Shown: positions 43,046-52,407, numbered from the stretch's first letter. The stretch is 64,000 nt of DNA from KACC-23026 sp963829575 (GCA_963829575.1 CAWHJF010000002.1:62001-126000), one strand, 5' to 3'. Numbers and translations: made by a program. Notes: generated by a model from the letters alone, not told the origin.

Positions 43046-43625
43046 CTTAATCTGGGCAGGACTTTTTCTCATTGGGGTGGTGTATGCCGCGTTCAATGGC
43101 ACCATGCCTGAAGTGAACAAGGCGATCTTTGAAACGGCAAAAGAAGGTGTAACGCTCTGTCTTGGATTAATCTTTATTTTGGTGTTTTGGCTTGGCATAA
43201 TGAAGATCGCCGAGGCTTCGGGATTACTTGATAAATTGTCCAAAATGGTAAGACCGTTTCTAAAACGACTATTTCCTGAAGTTCCTGGCGACCATCCCGC
43301 AATGGGTTACATCGTCTCCAACTTCGTCGCGAATTTATTCGGTCTTGGAAATGCAGCCACACCATTAGGAATTAAAGCAATGGAAGAGTTAAAGGCGTTA
43401 AACGATGGAAAAGATGAGGCGAGTCGGTCGATGATTACGCTTCTTGCGCTTAATACGTCGGGTCTTACTTTAATTCCGACGACGGTCATCGCCATCCGAA
43501 TGAAGTACGGATCAGGATCTCCGACTGATATCGTAGGTTCAACTCTCGTTGCAACGATCGTGTCAACCGTTGCAGCCATATCCTTTGATCGCTATTTTCA
43601 TTGGCGCAGGACAAGGAAACGATAA
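43038..43625 (+). CDS. spmA: Spore maturation protein A
   Basis: A 195-residue nucleoside-recognition (Gate) domain membrane protein needed for spore core dehydration. It carries NLIWAGLFLIGVVYAAFNG at the start, LFGLGNAATPLGIKAMEEL and ALNTSGLTLIPTTVIAIR. The ATG lies within the end of dacB. Confidence 0.93.
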   Translation: MINLIWAGLFLIGVVYAAFNGTMPEVNKAIFETAKEGVTLCLGLIFILVFWLGIMKIAEASGLLDKLSKMVRPFLKRLFPEVPGDHPAMGYIVSNFVANLFGLGNAATPLGIKAMEELKALNDGKDEASRSMITLLALNTSGLTLIPTTVIAIRMKYGSGSPTDIVGSTLVATIVSTVAAISFDRYFHWRRTRKR

Positions 43626-43725
43626 AGGGATCGTCGTATCCGTTTCCCGCTCCAATCAACAAAATCGCTCCTCCTTCGCTTCAATCATGCATCTGCCGTT
43701 AATTTTAAACAAGAAGGTGAGTGGC

Positions 43726-44256
43726 ATCGAACTAATTACCGTGATATCAACCTGGATTGTACCCATGTTAATTGCAATTGTCCTTATCCATGCGACTTTT
43801 AATCGAATTCCGACCTATGAGTTTTTTGTTGAAGGTGGAAAAGACGGGTTTCAGATCGCGATCAGTATCATTCCATACCTTGTCGGAATGCTCGTCTCGA
43901 TCGGCGTTTTCAGGGCTTCAGGGGCCATGGATGCCTTCATTCACTTGCTCCAGCCCGCCTTGACGTGGGTTGGCATCCCTCCAGAAATTGTTCCACAAGC
44001 GTTGATTCGTCCCATTTCAGGTAATGGTGCATTAGGTATGATGACGGATACTTTGAAAAACTATGGTCCTGATTCATTTTTAGGGCGTTTGGCGTCAACT
44101 CTACAAGGTTCAACCGATACCACTTTTTATATTATTACGGTTTATTTTGGTGCTGTCGGCATTCGGAAAATTGGAGATTCCATGAAAGTGGGGCTTTTAG
44201 CAGACTTAACGGGTGCCGTCGCTTCCATTATTATTTGCACACTTATTTTTAAATAA
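43726..44256 (+). CDS. spmB: Spore maturation protein B
   Basis: Partner of SpmA with the same Gate-type fold: YEFFVEGGKDGFQIAISIIPYLVGML, RPISGNGALGMMTDTL and STLQGSTDTTFYIITVYFGAVG. The start is uncertain. AAGAAGGTGA lies at 43711-43720; the codon at good spacing is ATC (43726), where the family's conserved N-terminus begins. The nearest NTG, GTG 43717, is inside the ribosome site, and an ATG at 43687 has none. I mark ATC, giving 176 residues, close to the usual 178. Confidence 0.85.
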   Translation: MELITVISTWIVPMLIAIVLIHATFNRIPTYEFFVEGGKDGFQIAISIIPYLVGMLVSIGVFRASGAMDAFIHLLQPALTWVGIPPEIVPQALIRPISGNGALGMMTDTLKNYGPDSFLGRLASTLQGSTDTTFYIITVYFGAVGIRKIGDSMKVGLLADLTGAVASIIICTLIFK

Positions 44257-44359
44257 TTGACCAACCTTCGGGACGGTTCTGGTAGATTAAGCCATCTTGC
44301 CAGGATCGTCTCTTGTGCATTGGACGTGTGTTCTGTATCATGAAGTGGAGGTGAATAAG

Positions 44360-45085
44360 ATGGAACGTTTGCAGAAAGTAATCGCCCAAGCAGGAATTGC
44401 CTCTCGACGAAAAGCAGAGGGATTGATTGCAGAGGGCCGTGTAACAGTGAATGGAAAAACAATTAGAGAATTGGGAACAAAGGTCTCGCCAAACGATACG
44501 ATTGAAGTTGACGGTGTCCCTCTTGATAAAGAGGTACCAGTTTATTTTTTGTTTTATAAACCAACTGGTGTGATCTCAAGCGTAAAGGATGATAAGGGAC
44601 GAAAAGTGGTAACTGATTTTTTCCCTGAAATCGAGCAACGAATTTTCCCGGTCGGGCGTCTGGATTTTGAGACATCGGGTGCATTAATTCTTACCAATGA
44701 TGGCGAACTCGCCAATCAACTCATGCACCCACGCTATCAAATTGATAAATACTATGTAGCCAAAATTAAAGGGATGATCACTAAAGAAGACGTCAAAAAA
44801 CTGGCGCGGGGGGTCCGACTTGAAGACGGCAAAACGGCTCCAGCTCAAGTTAAGGTCGAATCAGTGGACCGAAACAAAGGGACATCAGTGGTTTCTTTGA
44901 CCATTCATGAAGGAAGAAATCGTCAGGTCCGTCGTATGTTTGAAGCATTAGGATATGAGGTTCAAAAGCTTAAACGGGAACGGTATGGATTATTGGATTT
45001 ACGTACGATGAATCCAGGTGATTTTCGCGAACTTAAACCTCATGAAGTGAAACAACTCCGCCAATCAGCAACGAACCAAATGTGA
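44360..45085 (+). CDS. rluB: rRNA pseudouridine synthase RluB
   Basis: An N-terminal S4 RNA-binding domain (MERLQKVIAQAGIASRRKAEGLI) is followed by the RsuA/RluB catalytic domain with the aspartate in VGRLDFETSGALILTNDGELANQL and the late EGRNRQVRRMFEALGYEV. It modifies ribosomal RNA. The ATG at 44360 follows GTGGAGGTGA. It is 241 residues. Lies between spmB and the res genes, as in B. subtilis. Confidence 0.92.
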   Translation: MERLQKVIAQAGIASRRKAEGLIAEGRVTVNGKTIRELGTKVSPNDTIEVDGVPLDKEVPVYFLFYKPTGVISSVKDDKGRKVVTDFFPEIEQRIFPVGRLDFETSGALILTNDGELANQLMHPRYQIDKYYVAKIKGMITKEDVKKLARGVRLEDGKTAPAQVKVESVDRNKGTSVVSLTIHEGRNRQVRRMFEALGYEVQKLKRERYGLLDLRTMNPGDFRELKPHEVKQLRQSATNQM

Positions 45086-45116
45086 CGTTCATAAAATCGT
45101 CACATTTGGTTTTTCC
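45074..45116 (+). terminator. Terminator of rluB
   Basis: AACCAAATGTGACG and CGTCACATTTGGTT form a 14-bp stem followed by TTT; its left arm overlaps the rluB stop. Confidence 0.85.
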
Positions 45117-45323
45117 TCTATCTTTTATTTCGGTTTATAGTAAAATAGAATAGAGTGAAAGTAGTGAATATTTGTTTGAGTTTGACGCTTTACATAACAT
45201 ACGGTTTTTTTAAAAGAAAATGTTGTAAACGGTAACAAGGGCACTCTTAATTCTATGGGTAACCGATTAACTTTAAGAGGTTGAAGGCATTCTATTGAGT
45301 TCTGGGGGGAGTAGAGGTGTAAA

Positions 45324-46970
45324 ATGAGCCAGGAGATCTTGTGTGAGTGTGGGCATCGTAACCCAGAAGGTACCGTACTTTGTGAAGCGTGTGGGAATCC
45401 ATTAATAGATCTGTCCAGTCAAGACCTTTTAACAATGAGATATGAGGGGGGGGCCCGCAGGTCTCAAACCTATACACGTACTCCTATTGATAAAATTTGG
45501 AATTATTTTTCTTCTGTAAAAGTCGGGGTTACCTTAATAGTTCTTGTTATCATTGCGGTCGCAATCGGCACCATTTTCCCACAAAAAGTTTATATCCCAC
45601 CAACGGCGGATCCAACGACATACTACAAAGATAGATATGGTGAATTGGGTCAGATTTATAAAAATTTAGGGTTTGATAATCTTTATTCTTCTTGGTGGTT
45701 TATCCTTTTAATTGGACTGCTTGGGTTGTCGATTATTGTCGCAAGTATCGATCGGTTTATTCCGCTTTATCGATCGTTAAAAAATCAAAAAGTGACGCGA
45801 CATGAACGCTTTATGAAGAAACAGCGCATTGTTGCCTCAACAACTGTAGACCATCCAGATGCATTTATAAAGGAAGTCAAAAACATTCTTAGCAAAAAGC
45901 GCTACAAGATCCATGAGGAAAATGGCAACCTTTTCGCGGAGAAACATCGTTTTTCAAGATGGGGGCCGTACGTGAATCATATTGGTCTGATCATTGTTAT
46001 TCTCGCAGGTGTCCTGAGATATGTACCGGGCATGTATGTGAAGGAACAAGTGTGGGTCCGAGAAGGCGAAACGAAAGTGATTCCAGGAACGAATGATACG
46101 TACTATCTAAAAAGTCATCAATTCATTCTTCAAACTTACTCTAAGAATGATAAGCAATTCCAACAGGCTTTAAAGCAAGTCGGAACAGTCCCAAAAAATT
46201 ACCAGACAAATGTGACCTTATATAAGAAAAGCGGAAAGACCGTATTAGGCCAAACGCCAAAGTTGCAAAAGGTTGAGGATTTTTCAATCAAAGTGAATCA
46301 CCCTCTATCCTTCAACCATTTTAAAGTGTTTCAAGCCGATTATCGCATGAATGTCATGACCGATATGAAGTTTAAACTGGTGGATAAAAAGACAGGAACG
46401 GATCATGGTAATTTTGATGTGGATTTGTTTGATCCTAAGAAGTCTTATAATCTTGGAAACGGCTATTCTATTAAAGTATTAGGGTATTTCCCAGATTTCT
46501 ATTTTAATCAAAATAATCAGCCAGATACCAAATCTCAACAACCGGTTAATCCTGCGTTTGTTTTTCGGATGATCACGCCTGACAAGCCTAAAGGTGAGGT
46601 TAGTTTTATCGCCATAAAGAAAAACTTAGAACCGTTAGGAAAGAATGAGTATGCGATTAAATTCAATGGTCTTGGAACCCGAAACGAATCGGGTTTTGTG
46701 GTCAAAAAAGATTTGACAGTATGGATCGCTTTCATTGGCGCGATGATCTTTCTAATGGGCGTTGCTCAGGGCATGTATTGGAATCACCGCCGTATGTGGT
46801 TCCAAAGGAAGGGAAATACGATTCTTTTTGCTGCCTCGACCAATAAGAACTGGTATGGATTAAAGCGAGATTTTATACCTTTAATTGATGAAGTTGGACT
46901 CCCGGAACCAGTGGATCGTTTGGAAGAAAAAACACAGCAAGAAGAAAAAGAGAGGAGGATTAACGAATGA
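45324..46970 (+). CDS. resB: Cytochrome c biogenesis protein ResB
   Basis: Haem-handling membrane subunit of system II cytochrome c maturation. Transmembrane helices lie near residues 66-86, 122-140, 207-225 and 468-486, with a large extracytoplasmic domain between the last two. An N-terminal cytoplasmic zinc-ribbon (CECGHRNPEGTVLCEACGNP) precedes the first helix. It is 548 residues from the ATG after GTAGAGGTG. resA, the thiol reductase gene normally preceding it, is missing. Overlaps resC by four bases. Confidence 0.9.
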   Translation: MSQEILCECGHRNPEGTVLCEACGNPLIDLSSQDLLTMRYEGGARRSQTYTRTPIDKIWNYFSSVKVGVTLIVLVIIAVAIGTIFPQKVYIPPTADPTTYYKDRYGELGQIYKNLGFDNLYSSWWFILLIGLLGLSIIVASIDRFIPLYRSLKNQKVTRHERFMKKQRIVASTTVDHPDAFIKEVKNILSKKRYKIHEENGNLFAEKHRFSRWGPYVNHIGLIIVILAGVLRYVPGMYVKEQVWVREGETKVIPGTNDTYYLKSHQFILQTYSKNDKQFQQALKQVGTVPKNYQTNVTLYKKSGKTVLGQTPKLQKVEDFSIKVNHPLSFNHFKVFQADYRMNVMTDMKFKLVDKKTGTDHGNFDVDLFDPKKSYNLGNGYSIKVLGYFPDFYFNQNNQPDTKSQQPVNPAFVFRMITPDKPKGEVSFIAIKKNLEPLGKNEYAIKFNGLGTRNESGFVVKKDLTVWIAFIGAMIFLMGVAQGMYWNHRRMWFQRKGNTILFAASTNKNWYGLKRDFIPLIDEVGLPEPVDRLEEKTQQEEKERRINE

Positions 46971-48169
46971 CGGTTGTACAGTTGAGCAGTACCCTTCTTT
47001 TGATTGCCTTTATCCTTTATACAATAGGAACCATTGTATTTGCTGTAAGTGTCACTGGCAAGAACTTTTCACAGAAAAATGGGGGGCATGTTGGGCAGCG
47101 TATTGGTTACGTTGGATTTGGCATAGCGTTGTTAGGTTTTCTAAGTCAGTTAGGGTATTTCTTCGCGCGATGGAAAGCCGATGGCCACATTCCAGATAGT
47201 AATATGTTCGAGTTTACCACTTTCTTTAGCATGATGATGGTATTGGCTTTTATTATTATTTATTTAATTTACAAGAATAATAGTGTTGGAATGCTTACCC
47301 TTCCAATTGCAGTTGTCGTGATCGCCTATGCGAGTGTGTTTCCCAAAGAAGTAGAACCCCTAATTCCTGCGCTTCAAAGCAATTGGTTGATGGTCCACGT
47401 CACGACTGTTGCACTAGGGGAGGGCATTCTTTCTTTGAGTTTTTGTGCCGGTCTCGTTTACTTGTTAAAAGTAATCGATCAAACGCGCTCAACGAAGAAA
47501 ACCTTTTGGTTGGAATTTGTGATGTTTTCTATGGTATGTGTGTTAGCCTTCGCGTTGATTTCAACAATTTTTCAATCGACGGGTTATAAAACCACGTTTA
47601 GCTGGGTGAACCCAAAGGGGGAACAAGCAAAACTGGTCTATCATATGCCTGCGATTGTCGGACCTAATCAAGGTACCCATCTCGATCATGCATTTGGGCC
47701 TTTATTTAAAGCGCCTTCCTGGATGAATGGAGTGGATGCACCTAAAAGTTTTAATACAACCATCTGGGCGTTAATGGGTGGCATCTTGCTTTACGGACTC
47801 ATTCGACTAATTCTTAGAAAGCGGATTAGTGCGGCTCTTCATCGGATTCTAAGAGGGGTTAATCCGCCTCTTATGGATGAGATTAGTTATCGTGCGGTTG
47901 CGATCGGATTCCCAATTTTCACACTTGGCGGGATTGTATTTGCCGCCATTTGGGCGGAACAAGCTTGGACGCGCTTTTGGGGCTGGGATCCTAAAGAAGT
48001 TTGGGCGTTAATTACCTTTTTCTTCTATGCCGCCTATTTGCATTTTCGACTGTCACGAGGGTGGGTTGGTGAAAAATCAGCTTGGCTAAGCGTCATTGGT
48101 TTTGTCATCATTATGTTTAATCTTGTCTTTGTAAACTTAATAATTGCTGGACTTCATTCCTATGCTTAA
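46967..48169 (+). CDS. resC: Cytochrome c biogenesis protein ResC (CcsA-type)
   Basis: Haem-channel subunit partnering ResB. It has about eight helices and the haem-binding tryptophan-rich motif WGWDPKEVWALITFFFYAAYLH near the C-terminus, plus conserved histidines around HVTTVALGEGILSLSF. It is 400 residues. The ATGA overlap with resB suggests coupled synthesis. Confidence 0.92.
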   Translation: MTVVQLSSTLLLIAFILYTIGTIVFAVSVTGKNFSQKNGGHVGQRIGYVGFGIALLGFLSQLGYFFARWKADGHIPDSNMFEFTTFFSMMMVLAFIIIYLIYKNNSVGMLTLPIAVVVIAYASVFPKEVEPLIPALQSNWLMVHVTTVALGEGILSLSFCAGLVYLLKVIDQTRSTKKTFWLEFVMFSMVCVLAFALISTIFQSTGYKTTFSWVNPKGEQAKLVYHMPAIVGPNQGTHLDHAFGPLFKAPSWMNGVDAPKSFNTTIWALMGGILLYGLIRLILRKRISAALHRILRGVNPPLMDEISYRAVAIGFPIFTLGGIVFAAIWAEQAWTRFWGWDPKEVWALITFFFYAAYLHFRLSRGWVGEKSAWLSVIGFVIIMFNLVFVNLIIAGLHSYA

Positions 48170-48186
48170 TTTATTATTAGAATTAG

Positions 48187-48214
48187 ACACCTTCACTTAT
48201 GTGAAGGTGTTTTT
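48187..48214 (+). terminator. Terminator of resB-resC
   Basis: ACACCTTCAC-TTAT-GTGAAGGTGT followed by TTTTAT. Confidence 0.88.
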
Positions 48215-48276
48215 ATAAGAAACTAAAAATAACTTGTAATTAAGTTTGGAATAGGCTTTAACAGGAGGAATTGTAT

Positions 48277-48993
48277 ATGGAGCACCAACCCACTATTTTA
48301 ATTGTAGATGATGAAGAACGCATCCGCCGCTTGTTAAGAATGTATCTTGAACGGGAATCCTACACCATTGAGGAAGCCGAGAACGGAGAAGACGCTCTCG
48401 CCATGGCCCTTGAAAAGGACTATGATTTGATTCTTTTAGATCTCATGCTTCCAGGCATGAGTGGGGAAGAAGTGTGTGAATCCCTACGCGAAACAAAGGC
48501 GACCCCCATAATCATGCTAACCGCGAAAGGAGAAGAAGCCAATCGCGTCCAAGGGTTCGAGGTGGGGACCGATGATTATATTGTAAAACCTTTTAGTCCA
48601 AGGGAAGTAGTCTTAAGGGTCAAAGCGCTTCTCCGGCGCTCTTCAACAACCAAATTCCTAGAAACTGAACCTACTTCAAAAAATGTGTTAGTTTTTCCAC
48701 ATCTAACGATTGATCATGATGCGCACCGTGTACTCGTCGATAAAAAAGAAGTCAGTCTAACGCCTAAGGAATATGAACTGCTCCTTTTTCTGGCCAATTC
48801 GCCTGATAAAGTCTATACGCGTGAGGAATTGCTGAAGGATGTTTGGAATTATGAGTTTTTTGGTGACTTACGAACCGTTGACACTCATGTGAAACGGCTG
48901 CGAGAAAAATTAAACCGTGTTTCAGAAAATGCCGCTAATATGATTGTCACGGTTTGGGGTGTAGGTTACAAATTTGAGGTTGTGAACACGTAA
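48277..48993 (+). CDS. resD: Response regulator ResD
   Basis: OmpR-family regulator of aerobic and anaerobic respiration. In the receiver domain the acidic pair is in IVDDEERIRRLL, the phospho-Asp in DLILLDLMLPG and the Lys in DDYIVKPFSPRE. The C-terminal winged helix includes LTPKEYELLLFLANSPDKVYTREELL and RTVDTHVKRLREKL. The ATG at 48277 is eight bases after AGGAGG. It ends one base into resE. Confidence 0.92.
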   Translation: MEHQPTILIVDDEERIRRLLRMYLERESYTIEEAENGEDALAMALEKDYDLILLDLMLPGMSGEEVCESLRETKATPIIMLTAKGEEANRVQGFEVGTDDYIVKPFSPREVVLRVKALLRRSSTTKFLETEPTSKNVLVFPHLTIDHDAHRVLVDKKEVSLTPKEYELLLFLANSPDKVYTREELLKDVWNYEFFGDLRTVDTHVKRLREKLNRVSENAANMIVTVWGVGYKFEVVNT

Positions 48994-50780
48994 TGCTTTG
49001 GCGAAGCGTAGTCGGAAAGCTTTGGGGGACGATCCTTTTACTCGTATCAGCGGTTTTGATCTTCCTCACGATTTTGCTTCTCCAATTTTTTGAAACCTTC
49101 CATATCAATCAGGTCGAGGATCAGATGCAAAAACTTGGAACAAAAATAGCGGCCATTGTTGTTGAAGAAGGGTCAGGAGAGAAAGCTCTTCAAACCGCTT
49201 CGCAAATGATTGATCTTTTTGATGCGCGGGTAACCATCATTAATTCTAATAACAGTTATTGGGTGTCGCCAAAAGTCAATGAATTACCAGCGCTTCCTAC
49301 CTCGGTCTTTCAAAAAGATCCAGACCTCTCCAAAGCTTTGACAAATGGAGTGAAAGTGAGGAAAAATGGCGAGATTCTCCTTAATAATGGTACAGAGAAA
49401 ATGGTGGTTACCGGGATTCCTATTAAATATAAGTCAGGTCAACATGGCGCAGTCTTTGTCTATCAATCGCTTGATGTCATTCATGAAACAAATACACAAG
49501 CCAAGAATATTATTTACATAGGCGCAGGTATTGCCATAATTTTGACGACTATTTTTGCCTTTTTTCTTTCAACACGGATCACAGCTCCGTTACGTTCCAT
49601 GCGGGAGGCAGCCCAACAATTTGCTGAAGGTAAGTTTGATAAAAAAGTGCCTATTCTCACGCGTGATGAAATTGGTGAATTAGGCATTACCTTTAACCGT
49701 ATGGCGAGTCAACTTAAAACTAATATCATGGCTTTGCAACAAGAAAAAGAACAGCTCTCGGGGATCTTAAGTTCAATGGCAGATGGCGTCATGACGTTCA
49801 ATAAAGAAGGGAAGCTCTTGATTTCAAATCCGCCTTCTCGAACGTTCTTAGAGAAGTGGGCACGCGAACAACGCCCATTAAATCCTTCTACGAAGAAAGA
49901 AACGCTAACTTTGCCGTCAGATATCATGGCTCTTTTTAAGAAAGTCGTAGAAGAAGAGCGAGAACAAACGACGGAAGTTACGTATCAAGGGCACACTTGG
50001 GTTGTCGTTATGACGCCTCTGTATGACCAGACCGCGGTTCGTGGGGCGGTTGCCGTTCTCCGTGATATGACTGAAGAACGACGATTAGACTTGATGAGAA
50101 AAGGGTTTATCGCAAATGTGTCGCATGAGTTAAGAACGCCCATCTCTATGCTACAAGGATACAGTGAAGCCATTGTAGACGGTGTGGCAGAATCGGAAGC
50201 CGAAAAAAAAGAGATGGCTAAAATTATTTATGATGAGTCGCTCAGAATGGGCCGTCTTGTGAATGAACTTTTAGATTTGGCGCGACTAGAAGCAGGCCAT
50301 TTTCAACTGAATGTGACGGAAACCAAAATGGGAGATTTTCTAGACAAAGCTGTCGGTAAGTTCCGTAACCATGCTCGGGAACAAGAGATCACGTTATCTT
50401 ATCAAGGTGATCTGTTACCTGACTTCTCACTTGAGATTGATCCGGATCGCATTGAACAGGTCCTCACAAACTTAATTGATAATGCGATTCGTCATACCCC
50501 GAAAGATGGGAATGTAAGTGTGAAAGTGGCGGTTGTTGAACCGTATCTAAAAGTGAGTGTAAAAGATACGGGAGTCGGTATCTCAAAAGAAGACTTACCG
50601 TTTGTATTTGAACGCTTTTATAAAGCAGATAAAGCACGGACACGCGGGAAAGCGGGCACGGGGTTGGGCCTTGCCATTGCTCAGAATATCGTCCAAGCCC
50701 ATGGCGGGACGATTCGTGTTGCAAGCGAAGTTGGAAAAGGCACAACCTTCTCCTTTACTATTCCATTAAACCGCGCTTGA
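48993..50780 (+). CDS. resE: Sensor histidine kinase ResE
   Basis: Membrane kinase paired with ResD. An extracytoplasmic sensor lies between helices at about 10-32 and 172-192, followed by HAMP (STRITAPLRSMREAAQQFAEG), a PAS-like segment (GILSSMADGVMTFNKEGKLL), HisKA (FIANVSHELRTPISMLQGYSEAIVDGV) and the ATPase N, G1, F and G2 boxes (NLIDNAIRHTP, DTGVGI, PFVFERFYKADKART, GTGLGLAIAQ). It is 595 residues. Confidence 0.93.
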   Translation: MLWRSVVGKLWGTILLLVSAVLIFLTILLLQFFETFHINQVEDQMQKLGTKIAAIVVEEGSGEKALQTASQMIDLFDARVTIINSNNSYWVSPKVNELPALPTSVFQKDPDLSKALTNGVKVRKNGEILLNNGTEKMVVTGIPIKYKSGQHGAVFVYQSLDVIHETNTQAKNIIYIGAGIAIILTTIFAFFLSTRITAPLRSMREAAQQFAEGKFDKKVPILTRDEIGELGITFNRMASQLKTNIMALQQEKEQLSGILSSMADGVMTFNKEGKLLISNPPSRTFLEKWAREQRPLNPSTKKETLTLPSDIMALFKKVVEEEREQTTEVTYQGHTWVVVMTPLYDQTAVRGAVAVLRDMTEERRLDLMRKGFIANVSHELRTPISMLQGYSEAIVDGVAESEAEKKEMAKIIYDESLRMGRLVNELLDLARLEAGHFQLNVTETKMGDFLDKAVGKFRNHAREQEITLSYQGDLLPDFSLEIDPDRIEQVLTNLIDNAIRHTPKDGNVSVKVAVVEPYLKVSVKDTGVGISKEDLPFVFERFYKADKARTRGKAGTGLGLAIAQNIVQAHGGTIRVASEVGKGTTFSFTIPLNRA

Positions 50781-50788
50781 TTGAACCA

Positions 50789-50820
50789 AAGAATGCCTTA
50801 TATAAGGGGCATTCTTTTTT
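50789..50820 (+). terminator. Terminator of resD-resE
   Basis: AAGAATGCC and GGGGCATTCTT stem followed by a T-run. sigX-rsiX, which follow in B. subtilis, are not present. Confidence 0.85.
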
Positions 50821-50970
50821 ATTTAGGGACAAGTGTACACCAACCAGGGCGAGATAAGCATTCTCTAGATGGTGAAATCTTGAAACGGCGTTCCAATGTC
50901 CTTATAGTGGAACGCATTCTTTCTGGTTGAATATCCATATAAGTGTATTGAATTTTGAGGAGGTATTACT

Positions 50971-51531
50971 TTGGCAGAGAGTCATTCTACGAACTCATTA
51001 GACGTTAATGAACTCAAGAAACATCTTAATAAACCCGTAAAACTTACAACAGTGGACGGGAAATTGTATGAAGGAATCTTAGGCCATGTTAATGAAAACG
51101 AAAAAAACATCCAGCTCTTCATTCCAATTAATATTAGTGACAACAAAGTTGATTTAGGCATCCGTGCCTATGGTACTCCAGGCGTTGGAGGACCAACAGG
51201 CTATGGCACAACAGGCTACGGCGTCCCAGGAGCTGGCAGTGCTGGTTATGGTGTTCCATCGGCTGGACCTGCAGGAGGATATGGATCAGCAGGCTATGGT
51301 GCCCCTGGTATGTCAGGGGGTTATGGCTATGGTGCATCCCCTGGACCAACAGGTTACGGGACACCTGGCACAACCGGTTATGGCACTCCGGGTTATGGAC
51401 CATATGGTGCAGCTGGGGGCTATAAAGCACCTGGCGCAGCGGGCGCTGGCTACGGAGCACCTGGCTATTATGGCAACCTCAGCTTGCCTATGGCTGCTTT
51501 GAACGGTTTAACAGGAGGCGCAATGTACTAG
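50971..51531 (+). CDS. Sm-like N-domain fused to a Gly/Tyr-rich low-complexity tail, 186 aa
   Basis: Residues 1-65 form a compact domain (LKKHLNKPVKLTTVDGKLYEG, ILGHVNENEKNIQLFIPINI) that looks like an Sm-like barrel. Residues 67-168 are a glycine/tyrosine/proline-rich tail with repeated GYG(A/T/V)PG-type units and no charged residues apart from one Lys. A hydrophobic C-terminus ends NGLTGGAMY. Such tails are seen in spore coat and exosporium structural proteins, which is my best guess. A TTG start follows GAGGAGG and a strong terminator follows, so it is monocistronic. Confidence 0.7.
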   Translation: MAESHSTNSLDVNELKKHLNKPVKLTTVDGKLYEGILGHVNENEKNIQLFIPINISDNKVDLGIRAYGTPGVGGPTGYGTTGYGVPGAGSAGYGVPSAGPAGGYGSAGYGAPGMSGGYGYGASPGPTGYGTPGTTGYGTPGYGPYGAAGGYKAPGAAGAGYGAPGYYGNLSLPMAALNGLTGGAMY

Positions 51532-51558
51532 TTTTGGATCGTAAAGTCGGTTCATTCC

Positions 51559-51600
51559 GCACAGGTACAAAGAATAGAGTCTTTGTACCTGTGCTTTTTT
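51559..51600 (+). terminator. Terminator of the Gly/Tyr-rich protein gene
   Basis: GCACAGGTACAAAGA and TCTTTGTACCTGTGC form a 15-bp stem followed by TTTTTT. Confidence 0.95.
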
Positions 51601-51741
51601 GGGAAATTAAGGGACAAGTCTTAAGGATTCGTGTCGCCTCTATTGTAGACGAATTAATATCAAAACGCTTGTACGCATAGAATATAAGTAAATTGTTTAT
51701 TAATTGACGTGTGTAAGTTTGAAAGGAAGGAGGAGACGGTT

Positions 51742-52380
51742 CTGAAAGAAGATGAACTCAAACACCTACATGATCGACTCGATCAACTTGAAACGCTTCT
51801 TCAATCCCTTCAGAAGAATCAAGGGCCCAATTATTCAATAACCATTGACAAGGCTGAATTTCATGCTCCAGTTGTGGATGCTCTGAACTATCATTTTGAT
51901 CGACTAGAGGTGAACGAGGTCTCAGGTGCCTTGAATTTGGGTAATAATTTTGGCGTTAAAGTAGCACAATCAAAGAAGGCATCATCTAGTAAGGGGTCAG
52001 ATCGCCCGCAAAAATCTGAAAAAGAGCCTTCTAAAAAGGATCCAGAAAAATTGACCGAGCAATTAATCAACTCGACTAAACCGGTCCAAAAGGCGTCAAA
52101 AACCGAGAATAGGAATATGGATTTGGATTCCAAAACCACTCAAAGAAATAAGTTCCAAAGCGAGCCGCCTCCTGTTGAACAAAACGAGCGTCAAGAAGTG
52201 TCCGAGCCACCCAATTCCGCGTGGCCTGATGCGGGTCAACCTTCTCAAAAAAGTCAATTTGGTTCTTATCGTCGCCCGAACTCGAACGTGGAGACTAGAG
52301 AATCCAAATTCAATTATAAACATTCCATGGATCGTTCAAATTTCCCATTTAAAATAACGATTAAAGGAAGACCCTCTTAA
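51742..52380 (+). CDS. GerPC-like spore protein with coiled coil, about 212 aa
   Basis: An N-terminal coiled coil (ELKHLHDRLDQLETLLQSLQKN) is followed by a beta segment (ALNYHFDRLEVNEVSGALNLG) that resembles the pattern of GerPC, the spore permeability protein. A long Lys/Ser/Pro-rich disordered tail follows. AAGGAGG at 51727-51733 points to a CTG start at 51742 with eight-base spacing. The only NTG of the usual kind, GTG at 51709, lies before the ribosome site. No other gerP genes are adjacent. Family assignment is tentative. Confidence 0.6.
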   Translation: MKEDELKHLHDRLDQLETLLQSLQKNQGPNYSITIDKAEFHAPVVDALNYHFDRLEVNEVSGALNLGNNFGVKVAQSKKASSSKGSDRPQKSEKEPSKKDPEKLTEQLINSTKPVQKASKTENRNMDLDSKTTQRNKFQSEPPPVEQNERQEVSEPPNSAWPDAGQPSQKSQFGSYRRPNSNVETRESKFNYKHSMDRSNFPFKITIKGRPS

Positions 52381-52407
52381 TCCACAAGCTATTATAAATG
52401 AATATTT

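Noticed and set aside
51164..51502. 112-codon plus-strand frame overlapping the Gly/Tyr protein, and its minus-strand counterpart
   Set aside because: Both are shadows of the glycine-rich repeat coding sequence in other frames, without ribosome sites.
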